Source: Hyphomicrobiales bacterium
GTDB lineage: Bacteria; Pseudomonadota; Alphaproteobacteria; Rhizobiales; Xanthobacteraceae
NCBI GenBank assembly: GCA_016713235.1
Contig: JADJPN010000001.1
Location: 558,001-622,000, forward strand
DNA length: 64,000 bases
Direction: 5' to 3'
Shown here: positions 1 to 7,582 of the stretch, piece by piece
Layout: each line of letters opens with the position of its first letter
Position numbering within the stretch: position 1 is the first letter of the stretch
Program-made: the position numbers and the translations under genes
The notes under the pieces: generated by a model
Told to the model about the DNA's origin: nothing
Database searches by the model: none
The model's input: only the letters and a program-made list of their open reading frames with translations

Positions 1-2
1 GC

Positions 3-833
3 GAGGCTTTTTTCGGCGCACACCGTTTTGCCGAATTTCAGAGAAAGCTTGGAATTCCTCGCGCGACGCTGGCAAAGCGCCTGCTTTGGCTCGAGAAGAA
101 CGGGATTTTCAACCGAGTAGGAAAATCCGGGACGCATAAGCAATATCATCTCACGGAGCGCGGCATCGACGTCTACCCCATTACGTTGGGCATGATGTGG
201 TTCGGTGACAAGTGGATGTGCGAAGGCACGCCCCCATTGGCGCTATTCCATGAGACCTGCCGCTCCTGGTTTTCGGCAAAAATCGTTTGGCAAGAGACTG
301 GAGAGCCTGTCGACGCGCGGTCTATCCAGGTCAGAATCCCAAGTGACTATTGGATCCCCAAGCCTAAGCGAACCCAGAGGCAGCGCCGGAATACGTGGGA
401 CGGTTCAGTCAAAGGCCGGCGGCCTTGTTCCGTTGAGAGGATGCTGTCGATCGTCGGCGACCGTTGGACCTTCCTTGTTCTTCAGGAACTGTTTCACGGA
501 AACCATCGCTTCGACGACTTCACGAGCAATCTTGAAATCGCGCCGGCGGTATTGTCGCAGCGCTTGTCCAATTTATTGCGTGCCGGGTTCATCGAGAAAG
601 ATGAGGAAAGAGGCGGATACAATCTAAGCGCCATGGGATTAGACAGTTACGGCCCGATGATTTTGATGAAGGTTTGGGGAGAGACCTGGGTCGCTCGTGA
701 CAACCGTCGGAACTTTGAGTTCATCCATCCCTCGGGGAAGCCGGTAAAGCCGGTTGCCGTCTGTTCAAGTTGCAGAAAACCCATCCATGCCCGGGATGTC
801 GCGTATGTCTGCAACTATGAGCCGCCGGAATAA
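3..833 (+). CDS. Tandem HxlR-type winged-helix transcriptional regulator (5' partial)
   Basis: The frame is open from the left edge to the TAA at 831-833, so the start lies outside the window. Two HxlR winged-helix domains are visible in one chain. The first, truncated, covers about 3-210 (FGAHRFAEFQRKL, then a wing and the helix end YHLTERGIDVYP). The second covers about 423-700 and is complete (CSVERMLSIVGDRWTFLVLQ, then FHGNHRFDDF and VLSQRLSNLLRAGFIEK). A linker rich in Arg and Lys joins them. The C-terminus carries CSSCRKP followed by a later Cys, resembling half of a metal or redox site. HxlR proteins usually hold one such domain of about 110 residues and bind DNA as dimers. This chain may form a built-in dimer, which is inference. 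The target is unknown. A TTG at 186 could serve as an internal start but would discard the first domain. Confidence 0.8.
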   Translation, partial: EAFFGAHRFAEFQRKLGIPRATLAKRLLWLEKNGIFNRVGKSGTHKQYHLTERGIDVYPITLGMMWFGDKWMCEGTPPLALFHETCRSWFSAKIVWQETGEPVDARSIQVRIPSDYWIPKPKRTQRQRRNTWDGSVKGRRPCSVERMLSIVGDRWTFLVLQELFHGNHRFDDFTSNLEIAPAVLSQRLSNLLRAGFIEKDEERGGYNLSAMGLDSYGPMILMKVWGETWVARDNRRNFEFIHPSGKPVKPVAVCSSCRKPIHARDVAYVCNYEPPE

Positions 834-1081
834 CGGGTAAGGCACCGCCTAGCGGCTGCGTTCGACATTTGAATTTGAAGCGGCGAGCTTCCGGTAAGCA
901 TCCTTTTCGAGAAGGACGCTTTAAAGCACGCGTGTACACGGTCCGCGGATGCATGGACGCATACCCTGCGATCGACCTGACGTTCGGGCTGCACTGCCCA
1001 ATCCAATGATTAACGCGACGCGCTAGATGCCGGTTTTCGGCGCCAATCGAAGCTGATCGGCGCACACATAAAAGTAGGTGC
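834..1081. other. Non-coding gap between the HxlR gene and tRNA-Ser
   Basis: No convincing gene is present on either strand. The one structure I see is a stem-loop at 1040-1063. Read on the minus strand it lies just downstream of the tRNA-Ser 3' end, with nine pairs (one G-U) and a six-base loop. It has no following U-run, so it would be a processing or weak termination element at best. The open frames across this gap look like composition effects. Confidence 0.4.
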
Positions 1082-1171
1082 TGGCGGAGAGAGTGGGATT
1101 CGAACCCACGTTACGGTTTCCCGTAAACACGCTTTCCAAGCGTGCGCCTTCAACCACTCGGCCACCTCTCC
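1082..1171 (-). tRNA. tRNA-Ser (anticodon GGA)
   Basis: On the minus strand the sequence folds as a class II tRNA of 90 nt including an encoded CCA (TGG at 1082-1084). The 5' acceptor strand GGAGAGG (1171-1165) pairs with TCTCTCC (1092-1086, one G-U pair). The D arm is GCCGAGTGG. The anticodon loop reads CTTGGAAAG, giving GGA, which decodes UCC and UCU. A long variable arm (TTACGG...CCGTAA) and the T-arm GTGGGTTCGAATCCCAC follow. Spurious protein frames with VAEWLKAH arise from this tRNA. Confidence 0.96.
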
Positions 1172-1235
1172 GCAGATGCACGTCAGAAGAAGGCGCACGC
1201 TCTTCTTGTCAAATCCGCGCGCCATGGCACGCGGA

Positions 1236-1265
1236 TGCGCCTTCAACCACTCGGCCACCTCTCCG
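1236..1265 (-). repeat. Duplicated 5' half of tRNA-Ser (tRNA fragment)
   Basis: These 30 bases are identical to 1143-1172, the 5' half of the intact tRNA-Ser: acceptor 5' strand, D arm and start of the anticodon stem. The copy lies about 60 bp upstream of the intact tRNA in its direction of transcription. It continues into an unrelated hairpin-like sequence (1215-1237) with no T arm or 3' acceptor strand, so it cannot be a functional tRNA. It looks like a remnant of an unequal duplication, or the scar of an element that used this tRNA locus. Confidence 0.8.
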
Positions 1266-1364
1266 GTGCGGGGGCATAATACGGGTTCGCGCCAGGACAA
1301 GAACACATCGCGCAAAGCCCGGATTGCGCGACTTTACCGCGCCGAGGGCTATAATAAAGGCGCC

Positions 1365-1679
1365 ATGATCCGCTTTCTGTTCCGCTTTACCGGTCTTTGG
1401 TTGCTCGCGGGCGCGTTTGTCGCGCTTGTGATCGACGGAACCCGCAGCGTCAGCGCGTCGCGCTTCCTGTTCGTGCCGGTGCGGGACGCCTGGATGATGA
1501 TCAACCCTGCCAGCCTCGACGCCGTCCAGAAACAGCTCGCCGGCGGCATTTTCGAGCCGGTCATCGGCCCGCTGCTCGGCATGCCGTTCTTCATGCTCCT
1601 CGCGCTGCTCGGGCTCCTGTTTTTGCTGATCGGGCGGAGGAAGCGCGGCCGGCACATCGGCTATTCCTCGCGCGACTGA
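1365..1679 (+). CDS. Small inner-membrane protein of unknown function
   Basis: A 104-residue protein starting at the ATG at 1365, preceded by AAAGG at 1356-1360. Two hydrophobic segments are clear: residues about 5-25 (FRFTGLWLLAGAFVALVID) and about 68-90 (GPLLGMPFFMLLALLGLLFLL). They are separated by a soluble stretch of about 40 residues, and the protein ends with a basic tail RRKRGRH. This predicts a two-pass membrane protein with short cytoplasmic ends. It lies 88 bp upstream of msrA on the same strand and may be co-transcribed with it. I do not recognise a named family. A longer in-frame extension to 1176 runs through the tRNA fragment and is not credible. Confidence 0.65.
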   Translation: MIRFLFRFTGLWLLAGAFVALVIDGTRSVSASRFLFVPVRDAWMMINPASLDAVQKQLAGGIFEPVIGPLLGMPFFMLLALLGLLFLLIGRRKRGRHIGYSSRD

Positions 1680-1767
1680 CAATCGCCTCGCGACTCTTTG
1701 ATCGTTTGCAGGTCGCGAAAGCCGGATGCCCGCCCTATATTCCGGCCAGAAACAGGGAGATCCCGAG

Positions 1768-2430
1768 ATGCTCTTTTTCCGCAAAAGCCTCGAAATTCCC
1801 ACGGCAAATGACGCGCTGCCGGGCCGCGAGAATGCAATCCCGACCGCCAAAAATCATTTCGTTCTGAAGACGCCGATCAAGGGGCCGTATCCCGCCGGTT
1901 TCAAGCAGGCGATTTTCGGTCTCGGCTGCTTCTGGGGTGCCGAGCGCAAGTTCTGGGAGCTACCCGGCGTCTACACCACGGCCGTCGGCTACGCCGCCGG
2001 TCACACGCCAAATGCAACCTATGAAGAAGTGTGCTCGGGCCGCACCGGGCACAACGAAGTCGTGCTCGTCGTCTACGATCCCACGAAGGTTTCGTTCGAA
2101 AAACTGCTCAAGACATTCTGGGAAAGCCACGACCCGACGCAAGGCATGCGCCAGGGCAACGATATCGGCACCCAGTATCGCTCGGGTATCTACGTTTCCG
2201 GCCCCGAGCAGCGCGCCGCGGCGCTTGCCTCCAAGGCGGAGTATGAGAAGGCGCTGAAAGCCAAAGGCTTTGACGCGATCTCGACCGAGATTCTGGACGC
2301 GCCGGAATTCTACTTTGCCGAGGACTACCACCAGCAGTATCTGGCGAAGAACCCGATGGGTTACTGCGGTCTCGGCGGCACCGGCGTCGCGTGCCAGATC
2401 GGCACCGGCGTTTCAGCGGCAGCGCGCTAA
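1768..2430 (+). CDS. msrA: Peptide-methionine (S)-S-oxide reductase MsrA
   Basis: MsrA reduces the S epimer of methionine sulfoxide in proteins, using thioredoxin as reductant. The protein is 220 residues from the ATG at 1768, which follows a purine-rich AGGGAGATCCCGAG. The catalytic motif GCFWG has its nucleophilic Cys at about residue 54. The family motifs GYAAGHTPNATYEEVCSGRTGH and YRSGIY follow. C-terminal Cys residues in NPMGYCGLGGTGVAC are the likely resolving pair. An N-terminal extension of about 45 residues before the catalytic domain is common in alphaproteobacterial forms. The upstream in-frame TTG/ATG at 1726 lacks a good ribosome site. Its role is oxidative-damage repair in the cytoplasm. 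Confidence 0.95.
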   Translation: MLFFRKSLEIPTANDALPGRENAIPTAKNHFVLKTPIKGPYPAGFKQAIFGLGCFWGAERKFWELPGVYTTAVGYAAGHTPNATYEEVCSGRTGHNEVVLVVYDPTKVSFEKLLKTFWESHDPTQGMRQGNDIGTQYRSGIYVSGPEQRAAALASKAEYEKALKAKGFDAISTEILDAPEFYFAEDYHQQYLAKNPMGYCGLGGTGVACQIGTGVSAAAR

Positions 2431-2475
2431 CCGCCCGCTTGCACGAATCCGCCCTGTCGTGGCATCGGTTACGTT

Positions 2476-3048
2476 ATGGCGAAGCGAACCGATACTGAAC
2501 CTCGGCAGGTACCCTTCCTTGAAGGCTGGTTCGAGTGGCTCATTTTCCAGAGCCGCTGGGTCATGGCGCCGTTCTATCTCGGCCTGATCGTTTCGCTTTT
2601 CGTCCTGCTCTTCAAATTCATCCAGGAGCTGATCCATTTCATCGCGATCGCGGCAACCTCGACGGAATCCGACATCATTCTCGGCGTATTGGCCCTGATC
2701 GATCTGTCGCTGACCGCGAACCTCGTGCTGATCGTAGTCTTCTCAGGCTACGAGAACTTCGTCTCCAAAATCGACCCGGAAGGACATCCGGATTGGCCGG
2801 AATGGATGACGCAGATCGATTTCGCGGGCCTGAAACAGAAGCTGTTCGCGTCGATCGTCGCGATCTCGGCGGTGCAGGTGCTCAAAGCGTTCATGAAGCT
2901 CGGCAATGTGCCCGATGGCGCGGCCTGCGCGAGCACGGACCGTTACCTGTTCTGGCTCGTCGGCATTCATGTCGTGTTCGTGCTGTCGGGACTTGCACTC
3001 GCATGGACCGACAAGATCGGTGACGCGAAGCACGCCAAAGGTCACTGA
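2476..3048 (+). CDS. YqhA/UPF0114 family inner-membrane protein
   Basis: The protein has 190 residues and matches the UPF0114 (YqhA) pattern. An N-terminal helix begins LEGWFEWLIFQSRW, followed by three more membrane helices at about residues 30-52, 70-92 and 120-140, and one near 155-175. The motif SGYENFVSKID after the third helix is typical of the family. YqhA-type proteins are integral membrane proteins of uncertain function, proposed as channel- or transporter-like. The gene follows msrA by 45 bp on the same strand and could share its transcript. Confidence 0.85.
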   Translation: MAKRTDTEPRQVPFLEGWFEWLIFQSRWVMAPFYLGLIVSLFVLLFKFIQELIHFIAIAATSTESDIILGVLALIDLSLTANLVLIVVFSGYENFVSKIDPEGHPDWPEWMTQIDFAGLKQKLFASIVAISAVQVLKAFMKLGNVPDGAACASTDRYLFWLVGIHVVFVLSGLALAWTDKIGDAKHAKGH

Positions 3049-3089
3049 GAGAAACGCGGCTCTATTCGCGCAGGATCTATTCGTGCGCG

Positions 3090-4091
3090 TCAGACCTTAA
3101 AATATTCCCGATACCAATCGACGAATCTGGCGACGCCCTCTTCAACCCTGGTAGCCGGGCGATAGCCGGTCAGTTTTTCCAGCAAGTCCGCGCTCGCGAA
3201 GGTATCGCGCACATCGCCGGGCTGCATCGGCATCAGATTGCGGATCGCTTTCCTGCCGAGCTTGACCTCGATCGCATCGATGAATTTCGTAAGCTCGACC
3301 GGCGCGCCGCCGCCAATGTTCACGACGCGGAAAGGCGCGGCAGGGCTTAAGGAATCCTTCTCATCGCTCGGCGCGCCGCGTTCGGGCACCACCGGCACGA
3401 GCCGCGCGATCGCTTCGACCAGGTCGTCGATGAACGTAAAGTCGCGCGACATGCGGCCTTCGCCGTAAACATCGATCGGCCTTCCCTTCAGCGTCGCATC
3501 GACAAATTTGAACAGCGCCATGTCCGGCCGGCCCCACGGGCCATAGACCGTAAAGAAACGGAATGCAGTCGTCGGAATCTCGAACAGGTGCGCATAAGAA
3601 TGCACCATCAGCTCGCCCGCTTTCTTGGTCGCGGCATAGAGCGTCAGCGCATGGTCCGTGCGCTCGGTCTCGACGAATGGCATTTCTTTGTTCGCGCCAT
3701 ACACCGAACTCGTGGACGCAAGCATGAAATGTTTCGGGGGCTTGCGGCGCATGATTTCCAGAAGATTGAATGTGCCGTCGATATTCGTGCGCACATAAGC
3801 TTCCGGATTTTCCAGGCTGTAGCGCACGCCCGCCTGCGCCGCGAGATGCACGATCACGTCCGGAGCAGCGCCGGCGTGAATCGATTCTAGCTTCTTCGCG
3901 TCTTCGATATTTGCGATGTGCGCGGTGAAGCGATTCGAGCCCGCGAGCACGGCGTGCCGGTTCTTCTTCAACTCGACGTCATAATAAGGCGTCAGGGCAT
4001 CGACGCCCTGCACTTCATGGCCATCGGCAAGGAGCCTTCTTGCGAGATTGAAGCCGATGAAGCCCGCAGTGCCAGTGATCAGAAAGCGCAT
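3090..4091 (-). CDS. NAD-dependent sugar-nucleotide epimerase (UDP-glucuronate 4-epimerase-like)
   Basis: A 333-residue extended short-chain dehydrogenase/reductase. The N-terminal Rossmann motif TGTAGFIG binds NAD. The catalytic YxxxK is YAATK near residue 145, with the SSVYG block before it. The later segments FRFFTVYGPWGRPDMALF and YGEGRMSRDFTFIDDLVEA are characteristic of UDP-glucuronate 4-epimerases that make UDP-galacturonate for surface polysaccharides. The start at 4091 gives the canonical MRFLITGTAG; any extension upstream would read through tRNA-Arg. The substrate call is by motif only, and a related UDP-sugar epimerase is possible. Confidence 0.9.
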   Translation of the reverse strand: MRFLITGTAGFIGFNLARRLLADGHEVQGVDALTPYYDVELKKNRHAVLAGSNRFTAHIANIEDAKKLESIHAGAAPDVIVHLAAQAGVRYSLENPEAYVRTNIDGTFNLLEIMRRKPPKHFMLASTSSVYGANKEMPFVETERTDHALTLYAATKKAGELMVHSYAHLFEIPTTAFRFFTVYGPWGRPDMALFKFVDATLKGRPIDVYGEGRMSRDFTFIDDLVEAIARLVPVVPERGAPSDEKDSLSPAAPFRVVNIGGGAPVELTKFIDAIEVKLGRKAIRNLMPMQPGDVRDTFASADLLEKLTGYRPATRVEEGVARFVDWYREYFKV

Positions 4092-4119
4092 TCGTGCATT
4101 CGCTGGGAATTCAGGGAAG

Positions 4120-4196
<77 letters not shown>

Positions 4197-4225
4197 TTCC
4201 ATTTCCGAATATCCGATTGGGCGGA

Positions 4226-5061
4226 CTATCGCAACGCGTGGCCAAGTGCCGCCAAACGCAGCGAGATTTCGCTTTCCGGGTCATGCAATGGGGCGAGCGC
4301 GGTGAAATGATTTGCGCCCGCAATCTCCCGATAGGCGGTCTGCGCACCGCGCTTCTTCCATTCGTCCACAAGCATGTGGCTCTGGCGGTGGTACTCCGCG
4401 CTTTCGCCGCCGCCAACCCAGGCGTCCAGCACAGGCCTTCCAGAAAACTTCCAGTGCAGCGGCGAGTTTCGCGCGGCTTCCGGCTCATCGAGCTTCAGCG
4501 CATTGTTTACGGTCGTCGGAACGAGCGGGATCAGATCGAACAGACCTGAAACCGAGAGCCCAGATGGCACAAGGTCTTCGGGCGCGCCGGCGTCATACAT
4601 CTTCCAATCGGTCGCAAGCAGACACGCGGTGAGATGGCCACCGGCGGAATGGCCGCTCGCCACGACGCGGCGGTCATAGCGCTTCCAAAGAAAGAGCGCG
4701 GAGGCGCGCACCTGCTCGATGATCTGCGCAAGCCGCACTTGCGGGCAGAGATCATAACCGCACAGCGCAAGCGCTATCCCGTTGCGTTCGCCGCCTTCGC
4801 CAGATGGCTGAAGAGAGAAAGATCGAGCGCCTGCCAGTAGCCGCCATGGATGAAAAGCGCGAGCGGCGCCGAACGCGAGCGGTCAGGCCAGAAAATATCG
4901 AGCACCTGCCGCGCGGTTTGGCCGTAGGCGATTTGTAATTCGGCGTTCGAATGCGACGCACGAAACGCAGCCGCGCTTTCCTTCCAGCCAGCGATGATCG
5001 CGGGATGTTCGGGAACGCGGGCGCGATTATTGTATTCGGCTTCCAGGTCGAGCGCGGCCAT
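4226..5061 (-). CDS. Alpha/beta hydrolase, kynurenine-formamidase-like (one frame break)
   Basis: The product is a cytoplasmic esterase or amidase of about 278 residues, read in two frames. The first part (5061-4774) holds MAALDLEAEYNNRARVPEHP and the oxyanion motif FIHGGYWQ. The second part (to 4226) holds the nucleophile elbow GHSAGGH, then the acid region PVLDAWVGGGES and the catalytic His in ANHFT. One base appears to be missing near 4773. With it restored the reading continues as IALAVCGYDLCPQVRLAQI, as expected. The EYNNRARVPEHP start is typical of kynurenine formamidase-like hydrolases. The actual substrate is unknown, and no other tryptophan-degradation gene is nearby. Confidence 0.8.
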
Positions 5062-5144
5062 GACCGCGCGAGATTGCAGGAGTTGTGAAAAGCAAACAAG
5101 CGCGGTCCAATGAACCGCCCCTGCTCCGTTTACGCGTTACCTGC

Positions 5145-6260
5145 TTAGTTCACCGGCACGGGCTTGATCTGCATGCGCAGCGTCTCTTCGACCACCTGAT
5201 CGAAGGAATCCTTCTTTGCGTCCTTCGGCTCTTTCTTGCGCTCCGCTTCGGCGTAGATTTCGCGTTTCTTCACAAGCTGCGTGAGCTGGTCGTCGAGCGC
5301 TTTTCGCTCCGCGCTTTGCTTTTCGACTTCAGCTTTGCGGGCGGCAATCGGAAGCTTGCGCAAATCCTCCGGCAGTTCCGCCTCCGGCACGCTTTCGAGC
5401 TTCACGCGGCCGGACGCAGTGTCGGCAACCAGATCGCCGTCGGTCGAAACGACACCCTTGCGAACCTTGTTCTGGTAAACCGCCATATCAGTCGCGGTCG
5501 AAGAAGGCGCGGACGCCACGTTATCGAGCCGCTCGCGCACGTCCTGCTGCTGCGCACGCTTGCCGTAAGGCAGCACGGTGCGATTGAGCCTGATCTGCAA
5601 CTCGATGATCTCGCGGTCGTAAGGCGTCACGATCACGCGCGCGACGCCGCCATCCTGCGGGATCGGAATATATTTGCCTTCGCCGAGCTGCGCGATCTCG
5701 CGCCAGTAGCGCTCGGTGTCCAGCGCACGGCCCGCCTGCACAGCGTTGACGATAATGCCGCGGGCTTTGGCATCTTTCAGGACTTCCGGATATTTGCGGT
5801 CCTGTGCGTAATCCATGTGCGGCGATGCGTCGCCGACGAGAAACACGATGCGGCGCACGTGCTTTTCCTGCGACCAGTTCAGCTTCGTCACGGCGACATC
5901 GAGCGCCTCGTTCACGCTCTCGGCCCAGTCGCCGCCACCCCGCGCGCGGAATTTCAACAGCTCCGCATATAGCCCCTGGATATCGGTCGTCAGATCGAAC
6001 TTCCGCGTAACGTATTCATCGCCGATGTCGCGATAGGCGACGAGCGCCATGCGTATTTCGGCGTCCGGATTGGCGTCCACGATCGAGGTCGCGATCGACC
6101 AGATTTTTCGTTTTGCATTTTCGATCAGCCCGCTCATCGAGCCGGTGGTATCGATCACAAAAGCGACTTCGACAACCGGCTTTTGTGCGTAAGCCGGCTG
6201 CGTTGAAAACTGCGCGATCAGCCCCGCGACCAGCGCGAGATATCCAAGCATCATTCGCAT
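5145..6260 (-). CDS. Secreted von Willebrand factor A domain protein
   Basis: A 371-residue protein. The ATG at 6260 follows GGGAGAGGA, which favours it over a TTG 15 bp upstream. The N-terminus is a signal peptide (MRMMLGYLALVAGLIAQF) with a probable cut after AYA, so export to the periplasm is likely. A vWA domain covers about residues 30-210 with the metal-site motif DTTGSMSG, then ARGGGDWAESV and FLVGDASPHMDY. The last third is charged and helical (many Lys and Glu, about 290-365), probably coiled coil. Such domains bind partners through a divalent metal. No partner genes such as a MoxR ATPase are adjacent, so the role is open. Confidence 0.85.
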   Translation of the reverse strand: MRMMLGYLALVAGLIAQFSTQPAYAQKPVVEVAFVIDTTGSMSGLIENAKRKIWSIATSIVDANPDAEIRMALVAYRDIGDEYVTRKFDLTTDIQGLYAELLKFRARGGGDWAESVNEALDVAVTKLNWSQEKHVRRIVFLVGDASPHMDYAQDRKYPEVLKDAKARGIIVNAVQAGRALDTERYWREIAQLGEGKYIPIPQDGGVARVIVTPYDREIIELQIRLNRTVLPYGKRAQQQDVRERLDNVASAPSSTATDMAVYQNKVRKGVVSTDGDLVADTASGRVKLESVPEAELPEDLRKLPIAARKAEVEKQSAERKALDDQLTQLVKKREIYAEAERKKEPKDAKKDSFDQVVEETLRMQIKPVPVN

Positions 6261-6449
6261 GAAATCCTCTCCCAAAGATATTTAAAGCGCGCAGATGCTC
6301 GTGTGCGATGCGGGCCGAAGGGAGATGGAACCACGGCAGGCTGCTGGCGCGGTTGTGGCAAAATTCGCGAGGCTTCAGGTCAAGATCGCTGCCGGAGTTT
6401 TTCGCAGTTTCGCAGGAAGCATAGGATTGTTAGAGTCGCGGCAGTTGCC

Positions 6450-6929
6450 ATGACAAATCCAGTCCCGCTCCCGCCGCTTTTCGGCCAAAACAATTTCGAG
6501 CCCGCACGCAATATCTGTCGCGGCGCGATTCGGCTGCTGCATTCCATGGGCTACGCCGCGACGGTCGAACTGCCGCTGCCCTCGGGCCGCCGCGCGGATA
6601 TCGCGGCGGTCGGTCCCTCCGGCGAAATCTGGATCGTGGAGGTGAAGTCGTGTCTCAACGACTTTCGCACCGACCAAAAATGGGAAGCGTACCGCGCGCA
6701 TTGCGACCGGCTGTTCTTCGCGGTCGATTGCGATTTTCCGCACGAAGTCATTCCGCGTGACGCCGGACTGATGGTGGTCGATGGGTATGGCGGCGCGATC
6801 CTGCGCGAAGCGATCGCGCATCCGCTCGTCGCGGCCGCGCGCAAAGCGGTGATGCTGCGAATCGCGCGCATTTCGTCGTCACGTCTGAGCGCGATCAACG
6901 ATCCGAAGATTCAGGCCGAACTTTTCTGA
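6450..6929 (+). CDS. mmcB: MmcB family DNA repair protein
   Basis: A 159-residue protein of the MmcB (DUF2161-like) family, a PD-(D/E)XK-type nuclease fold known in alphaproteobacteria and named in Caulobacter for its link to mitomycin C response. The start is the ATG at 6450 (MTNPVPLPPLFG); the longer frame to 6303 shows no family sequence. Visible catalytic elements are the acidic residue in GRRADIAAV and the EVK of IWIVEVKSCLNDF, followed by TDQKWEAYRAHCD. I see no clear SOS (LexA) box upstream. It converges with actR, with a 1-bp gap. Confidence 0.85.
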   Translation: MTNPVPLPPLFGQNNFEPARNICRGAIRLLHSMGYAATVELPLPSGRRADIAAVGPSGEIWIVEVKSCLNDFRTDQKWEAYRAHCDRLFFAVDCDFPHEVIPRDAGLMVVDGYGGAILREAIAHPLVAAARKAVMLRIARISSSRLSAINDPKIQAELF

Positions 6930-6930
6930 C

Positions 6931-7500
6931 TTAGCGCGGCGCGCGCTTCGCAAGAATCCGCTGCAACGTGCGGCGGTGCATGTTCAGCCGCCGCGCGGTT
7001 TCCGAGACATTGTGGTCGCACAATTCGTAGACCCGCTGGATGTGCTCCCAGCGCACGCGGTCGGCCGACATCGGCTTTTCCGGCGGCGGTGCTTTTTCGC
7101 CGCCCGTTGCCGTAAGCGCCGCGTAAATATCGTCGGCATCGACCGGTTTTGCTAAATAATCGACCGCGCCCAGCTTGATCGCGGTCACCGCGGTCGCGAT
7201 GTTGCCGTAGCCCGTGAGCACGATACCCCGCGCTTCGGGACGCTTTTCCTTCAGCGCCGAAATCACGTCGAGGCCGTTGCCGTCGCCGAGGCGCATATCG
7301 ACCACCGCATAGGCGGGCGGGTTATCTTTGACGCGCGCGAGGCCGTCCGCGATCGAATCGGCGGTGGAAACCTCGAAACCGCGCCCTTCCATGGCGCGAG
7401 CCAGCCGTTCCAGGAACGGCTTGTCGTCGTCAACGATCAGAAGTTGCTTATCGGTGCCAAGGCCGTTGGTGATCGCTTCGGCCATCGCAAAATGCTCCAT
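6931..7500 (-). CDS. actR: Redox response regulator ActR (RegA/PrrA family)
   Basis: A 189-residue response regulator. The receiver domain spans about residues 18-135, with the acidic pocket IVDDD, the phospho-acceptor Asp in VVDMRLGDGNGL and Lys in AKPVDADD. A proline-rich linker follows, then a Fis-type helix-turn-helix with the signature NVSETARRLNMHRRTLQRIL, which is nearly invariant across RegA/ActR/PrrA. The start at 7500 has GGAG six bases upstream. It is the partner of ActS, encoded 82 bp upstream on the same strand. In related bacteria the pair controls photosynthesis, carbon and nitrogen fixation, hydrogen oxidation and respiration according to quinone redox state. Confidence 0.95.
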   Translation of the reverse strand: MEHFAMAEAITNGLGTDKQLLIVDDDKPFLERLARAMEGRGFEVSTADSIADGLARVKDNPPAYAVVDMRLGDGNGLDVISALKEKRPEARGIVLTGYGNIATAVTAIKLGAVDYLAKPVDADDIYAALTATGGEKAPPPEKPMSADRVRWEHIQRVYELCDHNVSETARRLNMHRRTLQRILAKRAPR

Positions 7501-7582
7501 GTCTTACTCCGCGACGTCAAAACGCCGCTCACTGCCCGCTCTAAGGTGCCGGAAAAGCGGGCTTCGCCGCTCCCTGCGACAT

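Noticed and set aside
1236..1265. A second functional tRNA-Ser gene
   Set aside because: Only the 5' half is present. No T arm, variable arm or 3' acceptor strand can be found.
1010..1315. A small protein with two copies of VAEWLKAH
   Set aside because: The repeats are translations of tRNA-Ser and its duplicated half, a common false protein.
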